A DNA stretch of 13,887 bases from an uncultured Oscillospiraceae bacterium. GTDB lineage: Bacteria > Bacillota > Clostridia > Oscillospirales > Ruminococcaceae. Below the pieces are notes generated by a model, which ran no database searches, was not told the DNA's origin, and saw only the letters and a list, made by a program, of their open reading frames with translations. The translations under genes and the position numbers were made by a program. How positions within the stretch are numbered: position 1 is the first letter of the stretch; each line of letters opens with the position of its first letter. The DNA lies in NCBI GenBank assembly GCA_900553955.1, contig USFO01000037.1, positions 1-13,887 on the forward strand. Reading direction: 5' to 3'. Shown here piece after piece: positions 6,951-13,815 of the stretch.

Positions 6951-7330
6951 GCTCCCTCTGAGGGGTTTGGCTTTCGGGCGCCGCCTTTGCCTTCCCCTTG
7001 GGGAAGGTGGCGCGGCGATAAAGGATTAAACGCCGTGACGGAAAGAGAGATACAGCGAGTATGTGCGAAAGCACTTGATATAGACAATGGCAAAAGCAAA
7101 TGACCGCTTTTTCATTTGGTGCTCGTCTGCACCTCGGTGCAAACAGCAACCTCGCGTTATCTCTCCCTCAGTCAAGCCTTAAAAATCAAAAGGCTTGACA
7201 GCTTTGCCCCCTCGCCGTTCTCCGCTCGTGCTTCGGCTATTCGCTCTCGCACTTGCGGACGGCAGCGGCTTGCCTTTCTCGCTGTATCCGCCACCGGCGG
7301 CGCTCGAAAGCCAAACCCCTCAGAGGGAGC
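6951..7330. repeat. 380-bp element bounded by 35-bp inverted repeats
   Basis: Positions 6951-6985 (starting GCTCCCTCTGAGGGGTTTGG) and 7296-7330 are inverted copies with 34 of 35 bases matching by my alignment. Internally there is further symmetry: GAGAGATACAGCGAG (about 7045-7059) faces a near-reverse copy at about 7151-7166. No transposase or protein-like frame lies inside, and I see no clear target-site duplication. This may be a miniature inverted-repeat element, or two copies of a dispersed repeat that inserted in opposite orientation. Confidence 0.65.
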
Positions 7331-7381
7331 CGAGGCGGCTACCGCCGCAGGGCACAGATTTAGCTTTGCTGTCAGAGTTAG

Positions 7382-7458
7382 GTGCAAACGCTATCACTGG
7401 TCGCCGATACAACCCCTCAGTCAGCTTCGCTGACAGCTCCCCTTGCACAGGGGAGCCA
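7382..7458. repeat. Dispersed CTCCCC...GGGGAG hairpin repeat, copy D
   Basis: On the minus strand it reads GGCTCCCCTGTGCAAGGGG, then a GTCAGC/GCTGAC hairpin (7420-7434), then GAGGGGTTGTATCGGCGACC and TAGCGTTTGCACC. An eight-pair stem (GCTCCCCT/AGGGGAGC) spans 7436-7456. It is the best-formed copy of the family in the window. Copies A, B and C (3342, 4910, 10684) are diverged relatives in the opposite orientation. No coding function is apparent. Confidence 0.8.
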
Positions 7459-7482
7459 AGAAGTGCGCTCCGTCTCACTCGG

Positions 7483-7595
7483 TGAGCACCGGTAAGCCGT
7501 GGTCGGCGCGGTGTTTTGTACTCAATGTGACCTATTGAGCACGGAGCCGGGCGCTCCGTGCTCAATGCGTGCTCAAAAGCACCGCGCCGTGCTCA
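7483..7595. repeat. TGAGCAC cluster downstream of alaS with 14-bp perfect stem
   Basis: Exact units lie at 7483-7489, 7536-7542, 7558-7564, 7569-7575 and 7589-7595. The second and third are part of a perfect 14-bp inverted repeat (7534-7547 with 7553-7566, arm ATTGAGCACGGAGC) around a five-base loop. The cluster sits 33 to 145 nt past the alaS stop. No T-run follows the stem on the minus strand, so it may protect an mRNA 3' end or bind a protein rather than terminate transcription. Confidence 0.75.
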
Positions 7596-7627
7596 AGCTC
7601 TGCAAAAGCCGATGCTCAAGCGGTTTA

Positions 7628-10270
7628 TCACTTATTTATCAGCAGGGTTTCGACGATTTCGGCGGCGGAGGAAAGAGCCTCGTCAAGCATATCCGGGTTT
7701 GCGCCGCCCATGGCGGAGTCGGGGCGGCCGCCGCCGCTGCCTCCCGCCATAGCGGAGATTTCCTTGACGATTTTGCCTGCGTGAGCGCCCTCCTTGAGAG
7801 CTTCAAGGCCGCAGACCACAAGGACGCTCGCCTTGCCATCGTTCACGGAGGCAAGCAGCGCAACAGCGTCGGGAGCGGTAAACTTGATATGGTCGCCCAT
7901 AATACGCAGGCTTGCGGGAGCAACGCCCTCAAGCTTAGCGCATACAAAGCGCAGACCGCAAATTTCCTTTGCGGAGCCGAGCAGGCTTTCCACGCGCATT
8001 TGAGCAAGCTTGTTGTTAAGCTCCTCGATTTCCTTTTCCTTGTTTTTAAGCTCCGCCATAACCGCCGCGGACTTCTGCGGAACCTCGCCGACGCCGTTCA
8101 CCTTGAGGTTTGCGGCGGTTTCTGCAAGGCTTTCGTTCGTTCTGTCGATATACTCCAGAACGCCGGTTCCGGTTACTGCCTCTATTCTTCTTACGCCGGC
8201 GGCGACAGAAGATTCACTTATGATTTTGAAAAGTCCTATACGGCTTGTATTATTTACATGAGTACCGCCGCAGAACTCAATGCTTCTGCCGGAGATGTTC
8301 ACCACACGGACAATGTCGCCGTATTTTTCGCCGAACAGAGCGGTTGCGCCCATCTGCTTCGCTTCCTCGATGGGACATTCGCTGATATCCACGTCAAGGG
8401 CGGAGAGAATCATCTCGTTCACGACCTTTTCGGTTTCGGCGATCTCCTCCGCGGTCATGGCGGAGAAGTGGCTGAAGTCAAAGCGGCAGCGGTGTTCGTC
8501 AACATAGGAGCCCGCCTGGTGAACATGGTCGCCCAGAACCTCGCGCAGCGCCTTTTGCAGCAGGTGGCAGGCGGTGTGGTTGCGCTGTGTAGCCATACGA
8601 ACCGCCTCGTTGAGCCTTGCACGGACATTGTCTCCGGTGCGGAGAGTTCCCGCGCCCATGGTTCCGATGTGCATATAAAGTCCGGTGGGGGATTTTTTGC
8701 AGTCGGTGACATTGAAAATCGCGGGGCCGTCGGAGATAGTTCCCCTATCGCCCACCTGACCGCCCATTTCGGCGTAGAACGGAGTGGAATCGAGGATTAC
8801 AACGCCCTCGTCCCCCTCGGAAATGCTCTTTACGAGCTGACCGTTCACCAAAATTGCGAGAATTTCGGCGGCGGAGTCCATTCTGTTGTAGCCGACGAAC
8901 TTGGTCTTGATGTCGCCCAGTGCGGAAAGGCTGTCCTCAACCCAGGAAACGCCGTTTGCGGAGGCGCGAGCCTCACGGGCACGCTGCTTCTGTTCGCCCA
9001 TAAGGGTGTTGAACGCTTCCTCGTCAACGGTTATGCCCCTGTCCTCAAGGATGTCCTCGGTGAGGTCGAGGGGGAAGCCGAAGGTGTCGTAAAGGCGGAA
9101 AGCCACATCGCCGGGGAGAACCTTTTCGCCCTTTTCCTCAAGCTGCGCCACATAGTCGTTCAGTAGCTCAAAGCCCTGGTCAATGGTGCGGCAGAAGCGT
9201 TCCTCCTCGGAGAGAATGACCTTTTTGATGTATCCGGCGTGCTCGGCAAGCTCCGGATATGCGATTTTGTTTTCTTCCACCACGGTATCGACGATTTTGT
9301 AGATGAACGGCTCGTTAATTCCCAGCAGTCTGCCGTGGCGGGCTGCGCGGCGGAGCAGACGCTTAAGAACATAGCCTCTGCCCTCGTTGGCGGGCATAAC
9401 GCCGTCGGAAATCATAAAGGTGGAGCTGCGGACATGGTCGGTGATAACCCGGAGGGAAACGTCCATGGTGGGATCGTCGTGGTACTTAACCCCGGCAATT
9501 TCGCTGATTTTCTTCATTATGTTCTGAACGGTGTCCACCTCAAAAAGATTGTCCACGCCCTGCATAATGCAGGCAAGACGCTCCATACCCATACCGGTAT
9601 CGATGTTCGGGTGCTCCATGCGTTCGTAGTGACCCTCGCCGTCGGAATCGAACTGAGAGAACACAAGGTTCCAAACTTCAATGAAGCGGTCACATTCGCA
9701 GCCAACGCCGCAGTCCGGGCTGCCGCAGCCGTGTTCAACGCCGCGGTCGTAGTGGATTTCGGAGCAGGGACCGCAGGGGCCGGAACCGATTTCCCAGAAG
9801 TTGTCCTCTTTTCCGAAGCGGTAGATATGATCCTCCGGAACGCCTATCATATTACGCCAATAGTCGTATGCCTCGTCGTCCTCGTTGTAGACGGTGATGT
9901 AAAGGCGCTCCTTGGGCAGCTTCATAACCTCGGTAAGGAACTCCCAAGCCCATGTGATTGCCTCTTTTTTGAAGTAGTCGCCGAAGCTGAAGTTGCCCAG
10001 CATTTCAAAATAAGTGCCGTGGCGGTCGTCCTTGCCCACGTTGTCAATGTCGGGGGTGCGTATGCACTTCTGACAGGTGGTTACGCGGTGGCAGGGCGGC
10101 TCCTCCTGTCCGAGGAACCATTTCTTCATCGGCGCCATACCGGAGTTTATGAGAAGAAGGCTTTTGTCGTCCTTCGGCAGCAGAGGAAAGCTGGGCAGGC
10201 GCTTGTGCCCTTTGCTTTCAAAAAAGCTGAGAAAGCTTTCGCGGATGTCATTAAGACCCATCCATTCCAT
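7628..10270 (-). CDS. alaS: Alanyl-tRNA synthetase
   Basis: An 880-aa AlaRS of normal length. The catalytic class II core opens with GLNDIRESFLSFFESKGH and includes the conserved DDRHGTYFEMLGNFSFGDYF. The middle domain binds tRNA-Ala. The editing domain has the zinc-site HTACH (NHTACHLLQKAL, about residue 560-575) and CGGTH further on (about 665). The C-Ala domain ends in a Gly-rich SGGGRPDSAMGGA segment. It charges tRNA-Ala and clears Ser/Gly mischarging. The frame is open 17 codons further up to a TTG inside the T-box terminator tail, which I reject. The ATG at 10270 is preceded by GAAAGGA at about 12 nt, and a second ATG at 10261 is possible. Expression is controlled by the T-box leader upstream. 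Confidence 0.97.
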   Translation of the reverse strand: MEWMGLNDIRESFLSFFESKGHKRLPSFPLLPKDDKSLLLINSGMAPMKKWFLGQEEPPCHRVTTCQKCIRTPDIDNVGKDDRHGTYFEMLGNFSFGDYFKKEAITWAWEFLTEVMKLPKERLYITVYNEDDEAYDYWRNMIGVPEDHIYRFGKEDNFWEIGSGPCGPCSEIHYDRGVEHGCGSPDCGVGCECDRFIEVWNLVFSQFDSDGEGHYERMEHPNIDTGMGMERLACIMQGVDNLFEVDTVQNIMKKISEIAGVKYHDDPTMDVSLRVITDHVRSSTFMISDGVMPANEGRGYVLKRLLRRAARHGRLLGINEPFIYKIVDTVVEENKIAYPELAEHAGYIKKVILSEEERFCRTIDQGFELLNDYVAQLEEKGEKVLPGDVAFRLYDTFGFPLDLTEDILEDRGITVDEEAFNTLMGEQKQRAREARASANGVSWVEDSLSALGDIKTKFVGYNRMDSAAEILAILVNGQLVKSISEGDEGVVILDSTPFYAEMGGQVGDRGTISDGPAIFNVTDCKKSPTGLYMHIGTMGAGTLRTGDNVRARLNEAVRMATQRNHTACHLLQKALREVLGDHVHQAGSYVDEHRCRFDFSHFSAMTAEEIAETEKVVNEMILSALDVDISECPIEEAKQMGATALFGEKYGDIVRVVNISGRSIEFCGGTHVNNTSRIGLFKIISESSVAAGVRRIEAVTGTGVLEYIDRTNESLAETAANLKVNGVGEVPQKSAAVMAELKNKEKEIEELNNKLAQMRVESLLGSAKEICGLRFVCAKLEGVAPASLRIMGDHIKFTAPDAVALLASVNDGKASVLVVCGLEALKEGAHAGKIVKEISAMAGGSGGGRPDSAMGGANPDMLDEALSSAAEIVETLLINK

Positions 10271-10320
10271 TGGTTGTATCAGTCCTTTCAAATAATTGAC
10301 AAATTCATCGGGCGGCAACA

Positions 10321-10560
10321 AAAAAAGCCTTCAATCCCACCGAAATATGGGACGAAGACTGCTCCGCGGTACCACCCAAATTGCCGCACGAAAACGCGCG
10401 GCCGCTTGCTCCCCTATATCGCGGGGCTGCGCCGGAATTTCTTCCGGAAGGCTCCGGGACGGCCCCCGAAATACCTGCGCGCGCACCCTTTCAGCAAAGC
10501 GGGCGGCTCTCTGTTCGCGGCAAAACGGTTATTCCCATCAACGCCTGTCGGCATATTAAA
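10321..10560 (-). promoter_or_regulatory. T-box riboswitch leader of alaS
   Basis: The minus-strand leader carries the T-box signature GGGTGGTACCGCGG (10364-10377). Its TGGT would pair with the ACCA end of uncharged tRNA-Ala. A terminator follows: a two-part stem (AGTCTTC with GAAGGCT, and TCCCA with TGGGA, 10326-10360) and a T-run (10326-10321). Near the 5' end are the Stem I landmarks GATGGGAATAA and AGAGAGCC...GCTGAAAGG. Uncharged tRNA-Ala should stabilise the antiterminator and raise alaS expression. I could not fix the GCN specifier triplet with certainty by eye. Confidence 0.93.
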
Positions 10561-10580
10561 TTATAAATAGCACAGAGTTT

Positions 10581-10610
10581 ATTATAAACGCTTTCGCGCT
10601 CTTTTGTCAA
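10581..10610 (-). promoter_or_regulatory. Consensus sigma-A promoter of alaS
   Basis: A perfect TTGACA (10605-10610) and a perfect TATAAT (10581-10586) are separated by 18 nt on the minus strand. The expected start of transcription, about 7 nt past the -10, lies just before the T-box Stem I. Confidence 0.9.
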
Positions 10611-10683
10611 TACCGCCCGCCGTATTTTTTCGCATTTTTCGGCGAACGAACGCACAGTGTGCAAAGGCGGCGCGACAAATAAA

Positions 10684-10775
10684 CTCCCCTCTTAGTAGGG
10701 AGTTGGCTTTTTGGCTTGTTTCACAAGCTAAAAAGACTGGGGGCTGTATCTGCGAACCGTTATAGCATTTACGCA
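10684..10775. repeat. Dispersed hairpin repeat, copy C
   Basis: It begins CTCCCCTCTTAGTAGGGAG, is followed by a hairpin (CTTTTT-G-GCTTGT against ACAAGC-T-AAAAAG, 10707-10735), then GACTGGGGGCTGTATCTGCG and TATAGCATTTACGC. This order matches copies A, B and D. It lies between the alaS promoter and the 3' end of the HEPN-like gene. The hairpin with A and T flanks could terminate transcription in either direction. Confidence 0.65.
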
Positions 10776-10818
10776 AAAACATACCACACCGCGGCAACAC
10801 CTTCTGAAGTCCCCACTT

Positions 10819-10976
10819 TGAGCACGGTTTTATTACTCATTTTCTGCATTGAGCACGCTTGCTGTGCTCATTTTTTCTTTTCAAGTGTTTTCTCGTGCTC
10901 ATTCTTTGCTCATTTTTTAGTTTTGAGCACAAATTTGAGCACGACGCAGAAGCATTTTTTCTACGCCGTGCTCAAA
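10819..10976. repeat. Dense TGAGCAC/GTGCTCA array after the HEPN-like gene
   Basis: Seven exact units occur in about 160 nt: TGAGCAC at 10819, 10850, 10924 and 10936; GTGCTCA at 10864, 10895 and 10968. They form at least two inverted pairs. One is a 7-bp stem at 10850-10870 followed by a T-rich run. The other is a longer stem, 10933-10943 with 10967-10977, extended inward past mismatches to about 10951/10959. The surrounding DNA is more A/T-rich than the genes. The last unit lies directly after the TGA of the HEPN-like gene on the minus strand. Confidence 0.8.
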
Positions 10977-11498
10977 TCAGGCATATGTAAAAAGTATCGC
11001 TGCAATCCCTGCCACAGCAATCGCCAGCGCCGCCAGAAGCAGCACAATCGTCGCCGTATACCACCCGCCTTGCCGCTTATGAGTGCTCCTGTGCACAATG
11101 CGCTGCATCGGCATATACGCCGCTTCGCTTTTCGCATATTTCATCGTATTTTCGGATTTATTATCAGCTTTTTCAGCTTCGTATTCAGCCTTTTCGAGCA
11201 GCAAAAGCGGGTCTTCATGCTGCAAAAAGCGCAAATGAATTCTTTGCAAGTCATTGAAATCCGCCTCCGTGCAACCGGAGCTGCCCGTCTGATGCCCGAT
11301 TAAATTTCTTATGTGCCGCAGCCTTTTTATCACCCGATAATCCCTATCCCAGCTGCGCACAGTGTGCGTCCCTTGCTGAAAATTTTCTTCCATATTATTC
11401 AGGTAATCGGTTACGCCCTTTTCAAATGCGTACATATCTTTGCATAAGGCATCAAGCTTCTTGTATTCGTCAAAAAATTGCATTTCAACATCGGTCAC
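10977..11498 (-). CDS. HEPN-like helical protein with C-terminal membrane anchor
   Basis: A 173-aa protein of unassigned function. The first 100 or so residues look all-helical and include CKDMYAFEKGVTDYLNNM, a lone Trp50, and LRHIRNLIGH, in which Arg64 and His69 form the R-x4-H motif seen in HEPN-superfamily domains. Residues about 117-143 are charged and polar, and 144-173 form one hydrophobic C-terminal membrane helix. It resembles a family of small clostridial proteins I recall as DUF6548, but I cannot confirm that. The start is GTG at 11498 with GGGAG 9 nt upstream; the longer open frame would overlap the previous gene by 44 nt and lacks a site. The gene is bracketed by TGAGCAC repeats. 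RNase activity is only a possibility. Confidence 0.7.
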   Translation of the reverse strand: MTDVEMQFFDEYKKLDALCKDMYAFEKGVTDYLNNMEENFQQGTHTVRSWDRDYRVIKRLRHIRNLIGHQTGSSGCTEADFNDLQRIHLRFLQHEDPLLLLEKAEYEAEKADNKSENTMKYAKSEAAYMPMQRIVHRSTHKRQGGWYTATIVLLLAALAIAVAGIAAILFTYA

Positions 11499-11516
11499 GC
11501 TGTTTTTCTCCCTTTT

Positions 11517-11549
11517 TTGAGCACGCTTGCTGTGCTCATTTTTTCTTTT
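11517..11549. repeat. 33-nt direct repeat (pairs with 10849-10881)
   Basis: Positions 11517-11549 and 10849-10881 are identical over 33 nt by my reading: an inverted pair TGAGCAC/GTGCTCA around GCTTGCT, then TTTTTTCTTTT on the plus strand. The two copies flank the HEPN-like gene in direct orientation. The upper copy encodes the last Lys codons and the TGA stop of the four-helix protein on the minus strand. As an RNA on the plus strand it resembles an intrinsic terminator; on the minus strand it would be a short hairpin before the GGGAG of the next gene. Confidence 0.85.
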
Positions 11550-11922
11550 TGAGTATACCTGTCGCCTTGAGCACCGCATAAATTCCTGTGATGAGCATCA
11601 CTGCCGGAATAAGCAGCCACGCTCCCGCTTCCTTGAGCACGCCGAGCATCCACATGCACGCAAGCGCTCCTGCCGCTACCAAGGCTATTGCCACGCCAAC
11701 GACGATTCCCACCGGGTCGATGTCTTTTTTCGTCTTAATTTCGCTGCCGTACATTGCAAAAAGCATTACCGCGGGCACAGTGATAAATATCAGTGCGCCG
11801 AAAATCAGCCCGGCACTGTCGCTGCCGTAGCTTCCGCCAAATCCGAGCACGGCGAGCAGTACTCCCACCGCAAGGCATAAAGCACAAAGTGCTGTGCTTA
11901 TTCCTCTTTCAAAAAGTCCCAT
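11536..11922 (-). CDS. Small membrane protein with four predicted helices
   Basis: A 128-aa integral membrane protein I do not recognise. Hydrophobic segments lie at about 8-30, 37-58, 70-95 and 100-121, joined by short loops. The longest polar stretch (SEIKTKKDID, 60-69) lies between helices 2 and 3, and the tail is KKKK. The start is the ATG at 11922, with GGAGG 8 nt upstream; a TTG five codons earlier is part of that ribosome binding region. It has its own promoter (11961-11989) and is followed after 37 nt by the HEPN-like gene, so the two are probably co-transcribed. Its TGA stop is the first three bases of a TGAGCAC unit. It could be a membrane partner of the anchored HEPN-like protein, but nothing in the sequence proves that. 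Confidence 0.75.
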   Translation of the reverse strand: MGLFERGISTALCALCLAVGVLLAVLGFGGSYGSDSAGLIFGALIFITVPAVMLFAMYGSEIKTKKDIDPVGIVVGVAIALVAAGALACMWMLGVLKEAGAWLLIPAVMLITGIYAVLKATGILKKKK

Positions 11923-11960
11923 GCTCAACGCCTCCAATTCGTGTTTTCCTTAATAACAAA

Positions 11961-11989
11961 ATTATATCACAGCTTCCTTGACTGCACAA
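11961..11989 (-). promoter_or_regulatory. Extended -10 promoter for the membrane/HEPN-like pair
   Basis: TGATATAAT on the minus strand gives a perfect TATAAT (11961-11966) with the TG extension. A poor -35 box, TTGTGC (11984-11989), lies 17 nt upstream. The start codon is 38 nt past the -10 box. Confidence 0.7.
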
Positions 11990-12008
11990 GACGGTATTGT
12001 ACGCATGC

Positions 12009-12043
12009 AAAAAGCGCCCGGCTGCGTAGCCGAGCGCCTTTTT
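12009..12043 (-). terminator. Bidirectional intrinsic terminator after the MATE gene
   Basis: A ten-pair G/C-rich stem (12014-12023 with 12028-12037, one G-T pair) with a four-base loop is flanked by five A on one side and five T on the other. On the minus strand it lies 11 nt past the MATE stop. It should stop the exporter transcript and insulate the downstream promoter. Confidence 0.9.
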
Positions 12044-12053
12044 CGCTCTTAAA

Positions 12054-13523
12054 TTATCTTCTTGTGCGATAGAAATACGCATAATCCTTCTTCAAAATAT
12101 TCTTCACGAAGGGAACGGTCAGGACAATATCCGCCGCAATCCACGCCGATGGGTCGGCGAAGCACAGTGCGTGGTATGCCGAAATCGGCGCCGCCGCAGA
12201 GACTGCTCCGCCGGCGAGAGCAGCAGGCAAAACAAGGCAAACCGCCACGCGGGCGACCAGCTCCGCCGCACCTGCTCCGAGGATGAACTGCGGACGACCG
12301 ATTCCCTGCACGCAGTTCCGCATAACAAAAATGAAGCCCAAAAACACGTACAGCGACAGGTCAATATACAAATAATGGTTGCCGAAGCGCACAGTTTCTT
12401 CGGTAATTTTGTCCGCACTGAGGAAAATTTTCAGATAAGTTCCGTCGATAGAGAGCAGCAGTCCGGTCGCAATGGAGATTCCCGCAATCACAAGCATCAT
12501 CAAAAGCGCCTGTAAGGTGCCTTTCTTGATGCGGTCGGCTCTGTCCGCGCCCATATTCTGGGCGGTAAAACTGGTCATGGCGGAGCCAAGACCGCTCAGC
12601 GGCGTCATGAGCAGGTTGTTCAGCTTGTTCGCCGCGCCAAAGCCGTTCTGCGCCGCGTTCGACACCATCGCGCCATCCAGCAGGTCGAACTTCACGACCA
12701 CGCTCTGCATAACGATAATTCCAACCGCGAGCACGGAAAATTGCAGTCCCAACGGAATTCCCTGCTCTGCGTGAAGCAGCGCATCCTGCCAGTCGATTTT
12801 CCAGTCGGCGGGCAGCGGGCGGATTTTCGGGTACTTGGTGAATGCATAGATGAAGCAGCCGATAGTGCTTATAAGCTGCGCCGAAACGGTCGCCGCCGCC
12901 GCGCCCGCCACTCCCCAGCGGAACACGATGATGAACAGTAGGTCAAGCCCAACGTTGAGCACCGTCGAGAAAAGCAGGAACAAAAGCGGCGTTACGGAGT
13001 CGCCCATGCTGCGCAGGAACGAGCACACGAAGTTGTAGAAAAGCTGCGCGCCGATTCCGCCGAAGATGATGGCGCAATAGGTAAACGCTGCGCCGTAAAC
13101 CTCCGGGTTCTCCGGCGTTACGTTTATCCACGCGAGCATCGGCTTCAGCAGCGCCAGCGCCAACGCAGTGAGCACCACCGTCAGCCCCGCGGAAAGCACG
13201 ATCTGCGTCGCGAGGGACTTGCGCACGCCCTCGTCGTCGTTTGCGCCCACGCGGCAGGACGTCACCACGCAGAACCCGGCGGAAACGCCGAACGCGAACT
13301 GTAAAAAGATGAAAATCAGCGAAGTTGTGTCGTTAACTCCGGCAACCTCACCCGCGGTGAGCGTCTGCCCGACAATGGCGGCGTCGCTGATGGAATAGAC
13401 CTGCTGAAGCAGATATGAAATTATTATCGGAAAAGAAAAAGAAAGTATCGTTTTCCAGCAAGTGCCTTGTGTAAGATCCGCCGGGCGGAAAAACGACCGT
13501 AGTTTAGAAAAAATGCTGCTCAT
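12054..13523 (-). CDS. MATE-family multidrug/toxin efflux transporter
   Basis: A 489-aa polytopic membrane protein. The N-terminal signature FSFPIIISYLLQQVYSISDAAIVGQ is typical of MATE antiporters, which expel cationic drugs, flavins or other small molecules using Na+ or H+ gradients. About twelve hydrophobic helices fall into two halves; the second half opens near EQGIPLGLQFSVLAVG, and ALGSAMTSFTAQN-like and RNCVQGIGRPQ motifs are present. Length is slightly above the usual 440-460 because of the N-terminal cytosolic segment and a longer last loop. The ATG at 13523 has AAGGGA 5 nt upstream. It appears monocistronic, with its own promoter and terminator. The substrate cannot be told from sequence. 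Confidence 0.93.
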   Translation of the reverse strand: MSSIFSKLRSFFRPADLTQGTCWKTILSFSFPIIISYLLQQVYSISDAAIVGQTLTAGEVAGVNDTTSLIFIFLQFAFGVSAGFCVVTSCRVGANDDEGVRKSLATQIVLSAGLTVVLTALALALLKPMLAWINVTPENPEVYGAAFTYCAIIFGGIGAQLFYNFVCSFLRSMGDSVTPLLFLLFSTVLNVGLDLLFIIVFRWGVAGAAAATVSAQLISTIGCFIYAFTKYPKIRPLPADWKIDWQDALLHAEQGIPLGLQFSVLAVGIIVMQSVVVKFDLLDGAMVSNAAQNGFGAANKLNNLLMTPLSGLGSAMTSFTAQNMGADRADRIKKGTLQALLMMLVIAGISIATGLLLSIDGTYLKIFLSADKITEETVRFGNHYLYIDLSLYVFLGFIFVMRNCVQGIGRPQFILGAGAAELVARVAVCLVLPAALAGGAVSAAAPISAYHALCFADPSAWIAADIVLTVPFVKNILKKDYAYFYRTRR

Positions 13524-13617
13524 GAAAATCCCTTATCATTATTTATTTGCCGTTTGCCGGAGCATTTTTGCACAAAACGCCCCGCCAAGCGACATTATTC
13601 TTTTTGGCGAAAACTAT

Positions 13618-13646
13618 ATTTTAGCGAAAGTCATATGCAATGTCAA
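13618..13646 (-). promoter_or_regulatory. Sigma-A promoter of the MATE gene
   Basis: A perfect TTGACA -35 box (13641-13646) and TAAAAT -10 box (13618-13623) lie 17 nt apart on the minus strand, followed by A/T-rich DNA. The leader to the ATG is about 90 nt and shows no riboswitch I recognise. Confidence 0.85.
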
Positions 13647-13674
13647 GGGATTTTTCAAATTTTTTGAGGAACTT

Positions 13675-13815
13675 TTAGTATGCCGCTTCAAACTTCATGC
13701 TTTTCGCCTTATAGAGCTTGTATGCTTCGCCAAAACAGCTCTCGTCAATCAGTTTCACACACGGCAAACTCCCCTTCGCGTCTGACCACGCGAAGGGGAG
13801 TTTTGCTGTTTGCAA
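13675..13815 (-). pseudogene. Possible C-terminal coding remnant fused to a palindrome
   Basis: An open frame of 46 codons (TTG at 13815, TAA at 13675) lies just before the MATE promoter. Its last 26 residues, including KLIDESCFGEAYKLY and ending MKFEAAY, look protein-like. The first 18 codons are made entirely by the 15-bp-arm palindrome. No good ribosome binding site precedes it. It could be the tail of a gene cut by repeat insertion, or chance. I do not recognise the sequence. Confidence 0.2.
13766..13803. repeat. Perfect 15-bp palindrome with 8-nt loop
   Basis: Arms AAACTCCCCTTCGCG (13766-13780) and its reverse complement (13789-13803) surround TCTGACCA. The CTCCCCT core recalls the hairpin repeat family elsewhere in the window. 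Neither strand has a long T-run after the stem, though the plus strand has four T starting within the arm. It lies in the 364-nt stretch upstream of the MATE gene, which otherwise holds only the promoter and the possible remnant. Confidence 0.75.

Larger units (their letters stand above)
6841..7627. other. 787-nt gene-free, repeat-packed region
   Basis: No reading frame here has both a ribosome binding site and recognisable protein features. The frames that are open are short and run through hairpin repeats. The region holds, in order, the 380-bp inverted-repeat element (6951-7330), a CTCCCC-family hairpin repeat (7382-7458), and a TGAGCAC cluster with a 14-bp stem (7483-7595). A further hairpin lies around 7169-7197, with CAAGCCTT facing AAGGCTTG inside a TCAGTC...GACAGC frame like that of 7382-7458. 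Confidence 0.75.

Noticed and set aside
6818..7149. Minus-strand small frames in the alaS-HIT gap
   Set aside because: They are read through inverted-repeat sequence, lack ribosome binding sites, and encode Arg/Pro-rich strings typical of repeat shadows.
7499..9166. A 555-codon plus-strand open frame over alaS
   Set aside because: It lies opposite the well-conserved alaS gene, and its composition is the complement of AlaRS codons. No ribosome binding site or family motif is seen.
10271..10321. Upstream TTG start for alaS
   Set aside because: It lies in the T-run of the T-box terminator, lacks a ribosome binding site, and adds residues not typical of AlaRS.
9239..10570. A 443-codon plus-strand open frame over the alaS start and T-box
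   Set aside because: It runs antisense through AlaRS motifs, the T-box and the terminator, so it is a shadow frame produced by high GC bias.
10611..10976. tRNA or small RNA gene in the repeat-rich gap
   Set aside because: No cloverleaf, T-loop GGTTCGAATCC-like sequence or promoter-terminator pair for a discrete RNA is visible; the hairpins belong to repeat families.
11499..11579. Longer N-terminus for the HEPN-like protein
   Set aside because: It would overlap the four-helix gene and translate the TGAGCAC hairpin into a basic string, with no site upstream. The GTG at 11498 has GGGAG at 9 nt.
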